Assembly: GCF_014648775.1 (NCBI RefSeq)
Contig: NZ_BMRT01000006.1
Coordinates: 1-64,000 of the forward strand
Source: Streptomyces abikoensis
GTDB lineage: Bacteria > Actinomycetota > Actinomycetes > Streptomycetales > Streptomycetaceae
Direction of reading: 5' to 3'
DNA length: 64,000 nt
Shown here: positions 49,464 through 58,383 of the stretch, one piece after another
Position numbering within the stretch: position 1 is the stretch's first letter
How the letters are laid out: every line of letters starts with the position of its first letter
Translations under genes and position numbers: made by a program
The notes under the pieces: model-generated
Told to the model about the DNA's origin: nothing
The model's input: the letters and a program-made list of their open reading frames with translations, nothing else
The model's database searches: none

Positions 49464-50258
49464 ATGTCTGATGCTGCGCAGCCAACCGCTGCCGAGGTAC
49501 GGGCCGCCGCCGAGGCGGTCAAAGCCGCTCTGGACCGCCACCTCGAGGCCGTCGAACGCCGATCGGGGGAGGACGACCCGGCCGTCTACGCCGCGTTCAA
49601 CGAGCTGGCCGCGACAGCCGAGGCCTATGACGAGCTCCTCTACGACGCCTACGACGAGGTCACTCCCTTCGAGATCCCCGGCGACGACGCGCTGCCCGCC
49701 TACGCCGGGCCGGAGGAGCCCAGCGCGCTGAGCGTGCTGATCCGCAGGGACTACGCGGTGGTCGAGCCCCAGCGGCTGCTCGCCCAGGCACAGCGCGTCG
49801 CCGACCTCGACCCGGACGTGGACGCGGACCTGCGCGCGGGAACGTCCGGCGGAGGCAAGGGATCCGCCGGAAGCAGCGTGCACACGGCGCTCGGGGTGAT
49901 CTTCGAGGAGTACGAGGCCGATGAGATCGCCTCCCGGCACAAGGAGTTCGGTCTGGTCGAGGGCGACTCCACGCTGTGGGTGGCCGCGGCGGAGGAGCTC
50001 CCCGACCCGGGGGAGTGGCTGTCGGCCCCCTTCGACCAGCCGGACCCGCAGACGGTCGTCTGCCGCTTCGACGTGAGTGCCGTCTTCGACGAGGACGGCG
50101 ACGACGACGGTGACGGCGATGACGACGGCGATGACGGTGACGAGGACGGGGGCCTCGACGAGGACGACATCGACGACGACCTGGAGGTGGAGGGCGCGGA
50201 CGCCGGGACGCCGGAGGAGGGCGAGGGCGCGGGCGCCGGGCGGGCGCCGGGACGCTGA
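49464..50258 (+). CDS. Acidic protein of unknown function with Asp/Gly tail
   Basis: The 264-residue soluble protein has a helical N-terminal half (AEVRAAAEAVKAALDRHLEA, AAFNELAATAEAYDELLYDA) and a mixed middle with TALGVIFEEYEADEIASRHK and DSTLWVAAAEELPDPGEWL. The C-terminus is very rich in Asp and Gly (DEDGDDDGDGDDDGDDGDED), which could bind calcium or keep the chain soluble. The ATG follows TAGCGT by seven bases with no ribosome-binding site, so the message may be leaderless. I do not recognise a named family. The stop is followed by two hairpins. Confidence 0.7.
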   Translation: MSDAAQPTAAEVRAAAEAVKAALDRHLEAVERRSGEDDPAVYAAFNELAATAEAYDELLYDAYDEVTPFEIPGDDALPAYAGPEEPSALSVLIRRDYAVVEPQRLLAQAQRVADLDPDVDADLRAGTSGGGKGSAGSSVHTALGVIFEEYEADEIASRHKEFGLVEGDSTLWVAAAEELPDPGEWLSAPFDQPDPQTVVCRFDVSAVFDEDGDDDGDGDDDGDDGDEDGGLDEDDIDDDLEVEGADAGTPEEGEGAGAGRAPGR

Positions 50259-50262
50259 CGCG

Positions 50263-50293
50263 CCGCGGGCCCCGGGAGAACCGGGGCCCGCGG
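50263..50293. terminator. Bidirectional hairpin after the acidic protein gene
   Basis: CCGCGGGCCCCGG and its perfect 13-base complement close on GAGAA, five bases past the stop codon. Confidence 0.85.
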
Positions 50294-50305
50294 TCATCCA
50301 TTCGT

Positions 50306-50336
50306 CCGTCCGTCCGGTCAGCCGTCGGACGGACGG
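50306..50336 (-). terminator. Second hairpin, for the helicase-like gene
   Basis: CCGTCCGTCCG and CGGACGGACGG form an 11-bp stem with a 9-base loop, 12 bases beyond the helicase-like gene's stop. Confidence 0.7.
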
Positions 50337-50347
50337 GCAGTCGTCGG

Positions 50348-52651
50348 TCAGCCGTCGGCCGGCCGGGTCTGCGCCTCCAGCAGCGGCCTGAGCCGGGTGG
50401 TCCGCTCCTTCGCCGGTACCTCGGCGACCGCGCGGGGCAGGGCCTGCTCCACGCCCTGCACGACCGAGAGATGCCGCTCGCCGCGGCTGAACGCCGTGTA
50501 GACCCAGGACCGGGTGAGCGCCGGCGCGGCGTCGCCGGGCAGGACGACGACGGCCGCCGGCCAGCGCGTACCGGCCGCCTGATGGGCGGTCACGGCCCAG
50601 CCGTGGCGCACCTCGTCGCCGACGCGCTCGCGCGGTACGACGACGGGTGCGCCCCCGCAGTCCAGCCGCAGGCCCTCGGCGTCCGCCGACACCACCGTGC
50701 CGGGGACCATCCGGCCGGGGGCGGGCACGTAGGCGACGCGGTCGCCCGGGTCGAAGCCGCCGAAGCGGCCGGGGCCCGGGTTGAGCCGCTCCTTGAGGGC
50801 CGCGTTGAGCGCGCGGGTCCCGGCGGGGCCGCCGTGGCCCGGGGTGATCACCTGGGCGGCGCCCGGCTCGATGCCGAACGCGCGGGGCACGGAGTCGGCG
50901 ACGAGCTGCACCGTGCGGTGCACGGCCTCGGCCGGCTCCCGCACCGGGACGATCACGACCTCCTTGCCGGGGGCGGCCACCTGGTTGAGCTCGCCGACGC
51001 CGATGCCGGAGACGAGCTCGCCGATCGGGCCCGGGTCCGGGGTGCGCGAGACGACCGCCGGGCAGGCGCGGGCGGCCAGCACGTCCGCGAAGACGCGGCC
51101 CGGCCCGGCCGACCACAGCACGCCCGGATCGCCGCTGAGCACCAGCCGGGTGCCGTCCGCGAGCGACTCGACCAGCAGCGCGGCGGTCTCCACGTCCAGT
51201 TGGGGGGCGTCCAGGACGGCCAGCACGTCGAGCGCCAGGGCGCCGTCCGCGTCCCGCCCCGGGCCCTCCTGGCCCGACAACAGGCCGGCCACGGTGACGG
51301 CGTCGGCCACGCCGAGCTCCGTCAGCCGGCGTCTGCCGTCCTCGGTGTGGGCGGCGGCCCACGCCCGCAGGCCCATTCCGGCGGCGGCCGTGACCAGGGC
51401 GGCGGGCTCGGCGCGGGCGGCCTCGCCGCCGCTGTGCGTCACGAGGCCGGCGGCCGCGACCGCACGGATCAGCTCGGCGGCCGAGGGGGAGGGGGCGGCC
51501 TCCGCCGCGGCGGCCCAGTCGGGGCCGGGCTCGGGGGCGGCGTTGACCAGCCGTGCGAGGCCGTCGGCGAGGCTCTCCTCGGCCATGGCGTACCGGTCGA
51601 GCCCGAGCAGCAGCCGCACCGGCTCCCCGGCGTCCTCCTCGTCCTCCCGCTCGTCCTCCGGACCTTCCCGGAACACCAGCACCGTGCCCTCGGCGAGGAC
51701 GTCGCGCAGCGCGGCCTCCGGGTCGGGGACGGAGCGCCGGGAGAGTTCGGCGAGCACGGCCGGGGACTCGAGCACGGTGTGCCCGGCGAGGGCGGCGCGC
51801 TCCAGGAACCGGGCCACCAGGGCCCGTGCCCGGCGCTCGTCGCCCGGCCCGCACGCGTCGCCCAGCAGGGCCCGGGCGAACCCGTCGGCCTGCTCCGGTT
51901 GAACGGCCGGTACGGCCAGCAGCCGCCACGGGTCCTCGCGGAGCTCCTCGGCGGCGTGCTCGCCGAGTGCCTCGGCGACCTGGCCGGCGAGCGCCTCGGG
52001 CGCCCCTCCGGCGGCGAGCACCTCGGTGAGCCCGGCGCTGGGCGCCACGGGCGCCGCCGCCCGCACGGGCCGCGCCACGGCGGCGGGCCCGGCCACGGCC
52101 GGCCCGGCGGCGGCCGGAGCCGGCGCGGGGCGCCGGGCGGCGGGCTTCGCCTTCGGCTCGTTGAAGAACGACGCCGCGTCCCGCTCCCCGCTCTCCACGG
52201 CCCGCACCGCCGCGGCCAACGCCTCGGCGACAGCGGACCGCGCCTTCCCGGCGGGAGCGCCATCCCCACGCGGGGCGTCGGCCGACCCGTCGCCCCCGGA
52301 ATCCCGCGCGGTCCGCTCCCCACCGGGGTGCTCGGCAGGACCGCGCGAGGGGGTACTCGGCTCCCCGCCCGCCGCGTCGTCGGCCGTGCCCGCAGCCGAG
52401 CCCTGCGGCTCGCTGCCGGCGCCCGCGACGGCCGTCGGGCCCCCGTCCGGGCCCGCCTCGGCGGAGCCGGGCGTACCCGTCGGCTCCCCGCCGGGGGACT
52501 CCGCGTCGTCGCCCGAGACGCCCGCCGGTGCGGGCTCCGCGCCCGCCGGTGCGGTGGCCGAAGCGGCGCCCGGCACGGTGCCCTCCCCGTTCGAGCGCTC
52601 CCCCCGAAGGGGCTCCGGCTCGGCCTCGCCGGTGGGGCGATCGGTACTCAC
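50348..52651 (-). CDS. RecD2-like SF1 helicase homologue with degenerate ATPase motifs
   Basis: The 767-residue protein begins with about 215 residues of Pro/Ala/Gly/Glu-rich low-complexity sequence. A RecD2-like body follows with a helical region (LTEVLAAGGAPEALAGQVAE). Where the Walker A is expected (about residue 415) it reads LVTAAAGMGLRAWAAAHTE with no GKT. The Walker B (about 477) reads VLAVLDAPQLDVETAALLVE where active enzymes have DEA. The following GDPGVLWSAGPG stands for GDPDQLPSVGPG. The UvrD-C2 part is partly kept (GWAVTAHQAAGTRW, SWVYTAFSRGERHLSVV). It therefore probably cannot hydrolyse ATP and may be a DNA-binding or regulatory paralogue. The GTG overlaps the preceding stop. 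Confidence 0.8.
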   Translation of the reverse strand: MSTDRPTGEAEPEPLRGERSNGEGTVPGAASATAPAGAEPAPAGVSGDDAESPGGEPTGTPGSAEAGPDGGPTAVAGAGSEPQGSAAGTADDAAGGEPSTPSRGPAEHPGGERTARDSGGDGSADAPRGDGAPAGKARSAVAEALAAAVRAVESGERDAASFFNEPKAKPAARRPAPAPAAAGPAVAGPAAVARPVRAAAPVAPSAGLTEVLAAGGAPEALAGQVAEALGEHAAEELREDPWRLLAVPAVQPEQADGFARALLGDACGPGDERRARALVARFLERAALAGHTVLESPAVLAELSRRSVPDPEAALRDVLAEGTVLVFREGPEDEREDEEDAGEPVRLLLGLDRYAMAEESLADGLARLVNAAPEPGPDWAAAAEAAPSPSAAELIRAVAAAGLVTHSGGEAARAEPAALVTAAAGMGLRAWAAAHTEDGRRRLTELGVADAVTVAGLLSGQEGPGRDADGALALDVLAVLDAPQLDVETAALLVESLADGTRLVLSGDPGVLWSAGPGRVFADVLAARACPAVVSRTPDPGPIGELVSGIGVGELNQVAAPGKEVVIVPVREPAEAVHRTVQLVADSVPRAFGIEPGAAQVITPGHGGPAGTRALNAALKERLNPGPGRFGGFDPGDRVAYVPAPGRMVPGTVVSADAEGLRLDCGGAPVVVPRERVGDEVRHGWAVTAHQAAGTRWPAAVVVLPGDAAPALTRSWVYTAFSRGERHLSVVQGVEQALPRAVAEVPAKERTTRLRPLLEAQTRPADG

Positions 52652-53631
52652 AGCGTGCTCCAGTCCTGGTCCGGGTAGCGGTGCACGGGCGCCGACACGT
52701 CGTCGAGCGCACGGCAGATCTCGTCCGGAAGCGTAAGGGTCTCCACTGACAACGCCGCTCCGAGCTGCTGCGCCGTGCGCGCGCCGAGGAGCGGGGCGAC
52801 GACGCCGGGGCGGTCGCGGACCCACGCCAGGGCCACGTGGAGGGGTGTCGTGGCGAGCCCGTCCGCCGCCGTGCGCACCGCGTCGACGATCCGCCGCGCC
52901 GCGTCGTCCAGGTACGGGGCGACGAAGGCGGCGAGGTACTCGGAGGCGCCGCGCGAGTCGGCGGGGGTGGCGTGGCGGTACTTGCCCGTCAGCACGCCCC
53001 GGCCGAGCGGGGAGGACGGCAGGATGCCGACGCCCAGGTCGAGCGCGGCGGGCAGCACCTCCCGTTCGATGCCGCGCTGCAGGAGCGAGTACTCCATCTG
53101 CGCGCACGCCAGCCGCGTCCGCGCCCCCGGCGCGGCGAGCTGCCAGGTCGCGGCCCGCGCGAGCTGCCAGCCGCTGAAGCCGACGACCCCCGCGTAGCGG
53201 GCCCGTCCGCTGCTGACCGCGAGGTCGACGGCCTGGAGCGTCTCCTCGATCGGGGTCGTCGTGTCGAAGGCGTGGATCTGCCAGATGTCGACGTAGTCCG
53301 TGCCGAGCCGGTCCAGCGAGGCGTCGAGCGCCGCGAGGAGGTGGCCGCGCGAGCAGTCGACGCGCCGCGCCGGGTCCAGGACGCTGCCCGCCTTGGTCGC
53401 GATGACCAGGTCGCGGCGCGGCACGAGGTCGTCCATGAGCCGCCCGAGCAGATACTCCGCGCCCCCGTCCGCGTAGACGTCGGCGGTGTCGACGAGCGTG
53501 CCGCCCGCGCCCCAGAAGGTCTTGAGCTGCTCGGCCGCGTCGCGCTCCCCCGTGTCCCGGCCCCAGGTGAGGGTGCCCAGCCCGAGGCGGGACACCCGTA
53601 GGCCCGTACGGCCGAGATGCCTTTGTTCCAT
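52648..53631 (-). CDS. Aldo/keto reductase
   Basis: The 327-residue protein shows the AKR features: GLRVSRLGLGTLTWGRDTGE, LVDTADVYADGGAEYLLGRL (catalytic Asp and Tyr), LVIATKAGSV (Lys) and DIWQIHAFDTTTPIEE (His), with NADPH-side PLLGARTAQQLG. It would reduce an aldehyde or ketone. The start is an ATG near weak purines. Its stop overlaps the helicase-like start (GTGA), so the pair forms a two-gene operon, an odd partnership that is not explained by function. Confidence 0.92.
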   Translation of the reverse strand: MEQRHLGRTGLRVSRLGLGTLTWGRDTGERDAAEQLKTFWGAGGTLVDTADVYADGGAEYLLGRLMDDLVPRRDLVIATKAGSVLDPARRVDCSRGHLLAALDASLDRLGTDYVDIWQIHAFDTTTPIEETLQAVDLAVSSGRARYAGVVGFSGWQLARAATWQLAAPGARTRLACAQMEYSLLQRGIEREVLPAALDLGVGILPSSPLGRGVLTGKYRHATPADSRGASEYLAAFVAPYLDDAARRIVDAVRTAADGLATTPLHVALAWVRDRPGVVAPLLGARTAQQLGAALSVETLTLPDEICRALDDVSAPVHRYPDQDWSTL

Positions 53632-53770
53632 GGTCGCTGAGAGTACTGGCCGGGCACCGGGCCGACGTCATCCCGCCACGGCCTCCGCCCGGGCGACCGG
53701 TGACGCGGCCCGGTTCCGCGCGCTAGAGTCCCGGCAACGACGACGTTACTGATGAGTAAGGGGCGTGGAC

Positions 53771-54829
53771 ATGGGCCGGATGAAGCTCGGGATCAACCTC
53801 GGCTACTGGGGGGCCGGGATGGACACCGACAACCTCGCGGTCGCCCGCGAGGCCGACCGGCTCGGCTACGCGGTCTGCTGGGCCGCTGAGGCCTACGGCT
53901 CGGACGCTCCCACCGTGCTGTCCTGGGTCGCGGCGCAGACCGAGCGCATCGACGTCGGCTCGGCGATCTTCCAGATCCCGGCCCGTACGCCCACCATGAC
54001 GGCGATGACCGCCGCCACCCTCGACTCCCTCTCCGGCGGCCGCTTCCGCCTCGGCCTCGGCGTCTCCGGCCCGCAGGTCTCCGAGGGCTGGTACGGCGTG
54101 AAGTTCGACAAGCCGCTGGCCCGCACCCGCGAGTACGTCGAGATCATCCGCAAGGCCATGGCCCGCGAGCGCGTCTCCCACGAGGGCGAGCACTGGACGC
54201 TGCCGCTGCCCGGCGGCCCGGGCAAGCCCATCAAGCTCACCGTCCACCCCGTGCGCGAGCACATCCCGCTGTACATCGCCGCGATCGGCCCGAAGAACCT
54301 GGAGCAGACCGGCGAGATCGCCGACGGCGCCCTGGTGATCTTCTTCGCCCCCGAGCACGCCGAGGAGACCACCCTCGGCGCCCTGCGCGCGGGCCGCGAG
54401 AAGGCGGGCAAGACCCTCGAAGGCTTCGACCTCGTCCCGACCGTGCCCATGGCCGTCGGCGAGGACGTCGACGCCCTCGCCGACGTCTTCCGCCCCTACA
54501 CCGCCCTCTACGTGGGCGGCATGGGCAGCGCCAAGCAGAACTTCTACAACAAGCTGGCGCGCCGCATGGGCTACGAGAAGGAGGCCGCCGAGATCCAGGA
54601 GAAGTACCTCTCCGGCGACAAGGCGGGCGCCGCCGCGGCCGTCCCCCGGCAGCTGATCGACTCCACCACCCTGCTGGGCCCCGTGGAGCGCATCGCCGAC
54701 CGGATGCAGGCCTACGCGGACGCCGGCGTCACCACCCTGTCGCTCGCCCCGGCCGGCTTCACCCTCGACGAGCGGATCACCGCCCTGCGCACCGGCGTCG
54801 AGGCCCTGGAGCGGGCCGGGCTCGCCTGA
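53771..54829 (+). CDS. LLM-class F420-dependent oxidoreductase
   Basis: The 352-residue protein is a TIM-barrel of the luciferase-like monooxygenase/F420 type: KLGINLGYWGAGMDTDNLAV, AEAYGSDAPTVLSWVAAQTE, SAIFQIPARTPTMTAMTAAT, GRFRLGLGVSGPQVSEGW and a late IPLYIAAIGPKNLEQTGEIA. Actinobacterial members use F420 to oxidise or reduce small substrates. The start is ATG seven bases after AAGGGG; GTG at 53765 is possible. No F420 gene is near. Substrate unknown. Confidence 0.9.
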   Translation: MGRMKLGINLGYWGAGMDTDNLAVAREADRLGYAVCWAAEAYGSDAPTVLSWVAAQTERIDVGSAIFQIPARTPTMTAMTAATLDSLSGGRFRLGLGVSGPQVSEGWYGVKFDKPLARTREYVEIIRKAMARERVSHEGEHWTLPLPGGPGKPIKLTVHPVREHIPLYIAAIGPKNLEQTGEIADGALVIFFAPEHAEETTLGALRAGREKAGKTLEGFDLVPTVPMAVGEDVDALADVFRPYTALYVGGMGSAKQNFYNKLARRMGYEKEAAEIQEKYLSGDKAGAAAAVPRQLIDSTTLLGPVERIADRMQAYADAGVTTLSLAPAGFTLDERITALRTGVEALERAGLA

Positions 54830-55046
54830 CGGCCGGAAGGAAGTCCGCGGCCGTGGTGGGGGCTCGGGGGTCGTCTTCCCCGCCACGGCCGACACCGAAC
54901 ACAACGCCCGGGCGCCCGCAGGGTTACGCGCCGGGGCGATCCGGAATCTTTAACCGCCGTCCTTCGTTCGGCCGAGCCGTCGGGGTCCCCTGATTGCCGC
55001 CCCCCGGGCACCGCACTTGACTGGGGTGCCTACGGAGGTGAAGCCG

Positions 55047-55835
55047 ATGCTCACGGCCCGGAGTCTGTTCCAGGAGATCCTCGACAACGACGACGCGTAC
55101 CGGCTCTTCTGCTCGATCGCCGCCGGCGGCGAGGCACAGGGCGGCTGGGAGAACGGCCGCATCGCCGCCCTGGTGCCCGAGAGCCTGCGCCACCTCGCAC
55201 CGAAGATCGCCCGGCACGGCGCGGACGAGGACAAGCACGGCCGGATCTTCAACGGCCTGCTGCGCCGCCGCGGCCTGGAACCCTGCACCGTGCCCGCCGA
55301 GACCGACTACACGATGCTCCTCGAACGCCGTGGCATCGGCCTCCCGCACACCAAGCTCCGCGCCGACGAGCCGCTGAGCGAGCGGGACGTCATCGTCTAC
55401 CTCGCCCACAGCCGGGTCACCGAGCAGCGCGCGGCCGACCAGATGGACATGCTCGCCCGCCACTTCGCCGGCCACCCCGAGATCGGCGCCGCCGTCCGCG
55501 TCATCCGCGCCGACGAGACCAACCACCTCGCCTACTGCCACGAGGAACTGCTGCGCCTGGCCGCCGACGGCCACGGCCGCCTCATCCAGGACCTCCTCCG
55601 GCGCAGCGCCCTCGCCGAGATCGCCGTCCACCGCGACGTGAGCCTCGCCGTCATGACGCGCATGGGCCGCATCCTGCGCTGGCCGGCGGCCAAGGCGACG
55701 GCGCTCGCGGCGGGCATCCACGCCCTGTACGCGTACGAGCGCCTGGGCGGCCTGCGCCGGATGGTCACCCTGCGGATGCCGGAGCGCCGCGACGCCCTGG
55801 GCGGCCCGGCCACGACGGCCCCGGAGTTGGTCTGA
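55047..55835 (+). CDS. Ferritin-like (di-iron) domain protein
   Basis: The 262-residue helical protein has two ExxH-type motifs of the ferritin-like fold: ARHGADEDKHGRIFNGLLRR and IRADETNHLAYCHEELLRLA. Further acidic positions lie in GGEAQGGWENGRIAALVPES and SRVTEQRAADQMDMLARHF. It would bind two irons for oxygen or peroxide chemistry. A basic/hydrophobic C-terminal stretch (RILRWPAAKATALAAGIHAL) may contact membrane. The ATG is chosen for GGAGG eight bases before it. It is followed by the convergent CorA gene. Confidence 0.8.
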   Translation: MLTARSLFQEILDNDDAYRLFCSIAAGGEAQGGWENGRIAALVPESLRHLAPKIARHGADEDKHGRIFNGLLRRRGLEPCTVPAETDYTMLLERRGIGLPHTKLRADEPLSERDVIVYLAHSRVTEQRAADQMDMLARHFAGHPEIGAAVRVIRADETNHLAYCHEELLRLAADGHGRLIQDLLRRSALAEIAVHRDVSLAVMTRMGRILRWPAAKATALAAGIHALYAYERLGGLRRMVTLRMPERRDALGGPATTAPELV

Positions 55836-55931
55836 GCCACCCGCGCACGGCCGGGGCGAGCCCGTCCGGGCTTCCCGCACCGCTCGGGGCCCTCCGTGCC
55901 GACCAGGGCCGCTCGTGCCGACGGCAGCGGG

Positions 55932-56936
55932 TCACAGCCACCCGCGCCGTTTGAACAGCCGGTACAGCCAGGTGACCAGCCCCGCCATCACGGCCACCAC
56001 CACCGGATAACCCCACGGCTGCCGCAGCTCCGGCATATGGGTGAAGTTCATCCCGTAGACCCCGGCGATCATCGTCGGTACGGCCGCCATCGCCGCCCAC
56101 GCCGAGATCTTGCGCATGTCGTCGTTCTGCTGGACGCCCATCTGCGCGAGATGCGCGGAAAGAATGTCCGAAAGCAGCCGGTCCAGGCCCTCCACCGACT
56201 CGTTCGCCCGCGCCAGATGGTCGCTCACGTCACGGAAGAACGGCCAGGACTTCTCGTCCACGAACGGCAGTTCCGTCGCCGACAGCCGCGCCATCGGCTC
56301 GACGAGCGGCAGCATCGCCCGGCGGAACTCCACGACCTGGCGCTTGAAGGAGTAGATCCGCGACGCCGTGTGCCGCACGTCCTCGCCCAGCGGCGCGAAC
56401 ACCTCGGCCTCCAGCTCGTCCAGATCCGCGTGGAGGAGGATCGCCACGTCCGTGTAGTGGTCCACGACCGCGTCGCACACCGCGTACAGCACCGCCGTCG
56501 GCCCGTGGCGCAGCATCCCCGGATCCCGCTCCAGCCGTCTGCGCACGTCCCCCAGCGGGCTGCCCTCGCCGTGCCGGACGGTCACCACGAAGCAGTTCCC
56601 GATGAAGACCATCACCTCGTCCGTGGTCACCGTGTCCCGCACGTCGTCGTAGACCACGGGCTTGAGGACCAGGAACAGCGAGTCGTCGTAGACCTCCAGC
56701 TTCGGCCGCTGGTGGGCGTTGAGCGCGTCCTCCACGGCCAGCGGATGCAGCCCGAACTCGCTCGTGACCAGGCCGAACTCCTTCTCGGTGGGCTCGTACA
56801 GCCCGATCCAGACGAACGACTCGCCCTCCGCCCGGGCCGCCGCCAGGGCGTCCGCCAGCTCGGCCGGGCGCTCGGCGCGCTCCCCGTGCCGGTAGATGGC
56901 GCAATCCACGATCACGCAAGCCATTCTGCCGCTCAT
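55932..56936 (-). CDS. corA: Magnesium/cobalt transporter CorA family
   Basis: The product has about 334 residues: an N-terminal cytoplasmic domain (GESFVWIGLYEPTEKEFGLV, NAHQRPKLEVYDDSLFLVLK), a long stalk helix, then two membrane helices near the end with the signature VYGMNFTHMPE. It imports Mg2+ or Co2+ as a pentamer. The GMN motif is intact. It is divergent from the histidine-phosphatase gene. ATG at 56924 is an alternative start. Its promoter was not identified. Confidence 0.93.
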   Translation of the reverse strand: MSGRMACVIVDCAIYRHGERAERPAELADALAAARAEGESFVWIGLYEPTEKEFGLVTSEFGLHPLAVEDALNAHQRPKLEVYDDSLFLVLKPVVYDDVRDTVTTDEVMVFIGNCFVVTVRHGEGSPLGDVRRRLERDPGMLRHGPTAVLYAVCDAVVDHYTDVAILLHADLDELEAEVFAPLGEDVRHTASRIYSFKRQVVEFRRAMLPLVEPMARLSATELPFVDEKSWPFFRDVSDHLARANESVEGLDRLLSDILSAHLAQMGVQQNDDMRKISAWAAMAAVPTMIAGVYGMNFTHMPELRQPWGYPVVVAVMAGLVTWLYRLFKRRGWL

Positions 56937-56988
56937 CCGTCCGCCGTACACCCGTCGCGGCCCGGACGGTGGTCGTAGGCTGACGGTC

Positions 56989-57684
56989 ATGCCCACGCTG
57001 ATCCTCGTCCGGCACGGCCGGTCGACCGCCAACACCGGGGGAGTGCTCGCCGGGCGGACCCCCGGAGTGGCCCTGGACGAACGCGGCACGGTCCAGGCCG
57101 CCGCCCTCCCGGCCCGGCTCGCGGACGTCCCGCTCGCCGCCGCCGTCACCAGCCCGCTGCTGCGCTGCCGCGAGACGCTCGCGCCCCTGCTCGCCAGCCG
57201 CCCCGGGCTGCCGCTCCACACCGACGAGCGGATCACCGAGTGCCACTACGGCGACTGGTCCGGCCGCAAACTCACCGAGCTGACCGGCGAACCGCTGTGG
57301 GAGGTCGTCCAGCGCCACCCCTCCGCCGCCGCCTTCCCCGGCGGCGAGTCCCTGCGCGCCGTGCAGACCCGCGCGGTGGACGCCGTCCAGGGGTGGAACG
57401 AGCGCGTCGAGCGCGAGCACGGCGACGACGCCGCCTATCTGATGTGCACCCACGGCGATGTGATCAAGGCCATCGTCGCCGACGCCCTGGGCCTCCACCT
57501 CGACCAGTTCCAGCGGATCACCGCCGACCCCTGCTCCGTCACCGCCATCCGCTACACCCGGCTGCGCCCCTATCTGCTGCGCCTGGGCGACACCGGAGAC
57601 CTCGCGGCCCTCGCCCCACGGCCGGCCGCCCCGGGCGGCGAGGGCGCGGACGCGGCGGTCGGGGGTGGTGCGGGAGCACCGTGA
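56989..57684 (+). CDS. Histidine phosphatase superfamily protein (MSMEG_4193-type)
   Basis: The 231-residue protein has the catalytic RHG motif TLILVRHGRSTANTGGVL, then PLLRCRETLAPLL, the second Glu in ERITECHYGDWSGRKL and the late His in YLMCTHGDVIKAIVADAL. It would dephosphorylate a small metabolite. In mycobacteria a homologue lies near mshC (Rv2135c region). A TAGGCT seven bases before the ATG suggests a leaderless message. It leads the DUF3090/SCO1664 group. Confidence 0.93.
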   Translation: MPTLILVRHGRSTANTGGVLAGRTPGVALDERGTVQAAALPARLADVPLAAAVTSPLLRCRETLAPLLASRPGLPLHTDERITECHYGDWSGRKLTELTGEPLWEVVQRHPSAAAFPGGESLRAVQTRAVDAVQGWNERVEREHGDDAAYLMCTHGDVIKAIVADALGLHLDQFQRITADPCSVTAIRYTRLRPYLLRLGDTGDLAALAPRPAAPGGEGADAAVGGGAGAP

Positions 57685-57792
57685 TCGTCGCGAGCAGTAG
57701 GGTGGTGACGCGGGAACCCCGGGGCCGCCGCCCCGCGCCCGCGACCGGAACGCAAACCCTCAAGTGACCTCCGAACCCCATGGAGCAGGACG

Positions 57793-58383
57793 TTGTCCCG
57801 TCAGGTGTTCCTCTATGACCCACCGGACCGCTTCGTCGCCGGTACGGTCGGGCTGCCGGGCCGCCGCACCTTCTTCCTCCAGGCCAGCGCGGCCGGCCGC
57901 GTCACCAGCGTGGCGCTGGAGAAGGCCCAGGTGGAAGCCCTCGCCGAGCGCATCGACGAGCTGCTGGACGAGGTCGTCCGGCGCACCGGAGGCAACGCCC
58001 CGGTGCCCGCGGTGGCCCCCGTCGAGCTCGCCGACACCGCCCCGCTGGACACCCCCGTCGAGGAGGAGTTCCGCGTCGGCACCATGGCCCTGGCCTGGGA
58101 CGGCGACGGCGAGCGCATGGTGGTGGAGGCCCAGGCCCTCGTCGAGCTGGAGGCCGGTACCGACGAGGACCTCGCCGAGGCCGAGGAGCGGCTGCTGCAG
58201 GACGAGCTGAACGGCCCGCCCATGCTCCGCGTCCGGCTGACCGGCACCATGGCCCGCGCCTTCGCCAAGCGCGCGCTCGAAGTCGTCAACGCGGGCCGGC
58301 CGCCCTGCCCGCTGTGCAGCCTGCCGCTCGACCCGGAGGGACACGTATGCCCGCGCCAGAACGGATACCGCCGGGGAGCGTGA
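57793..58383 (+). CDS. DUF3090 family protein
   Basis: The 196-residue protein matches DUF3090 (SRQVFLYDPPDRFVAGTVGL, RRTFFLQASAAGRVTSVALE, FRVGTMALAWDGDGERMVVE) and ends in a zinc-type CPLCSLPLDPEGHVCPRQNG. It is a conserved actinobacterial protein always near mshC and the phosphatase, with no known activity. It starts at TTG after GGAGCAGG. The next gene starts inside it (37-bp overlap). Confidence 0.88.
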   Translation: MSRQVFLYDPPDRFVAGTVGLPGRRTFFLQASAAGRVTSVALEKAQVEALAERIDELLDEVVRRTGGNAPVPAVAPVELADTAPLDTPVEEEFRVGTMALAWDGDGERMVVEAQALVELEAGTDEDLAEAEERLLQDELNGPPMLRVRLTGTMARAFAKRALEVVNAGRPPCPLCSLPLDPEGHVCPRQNGYRRGA

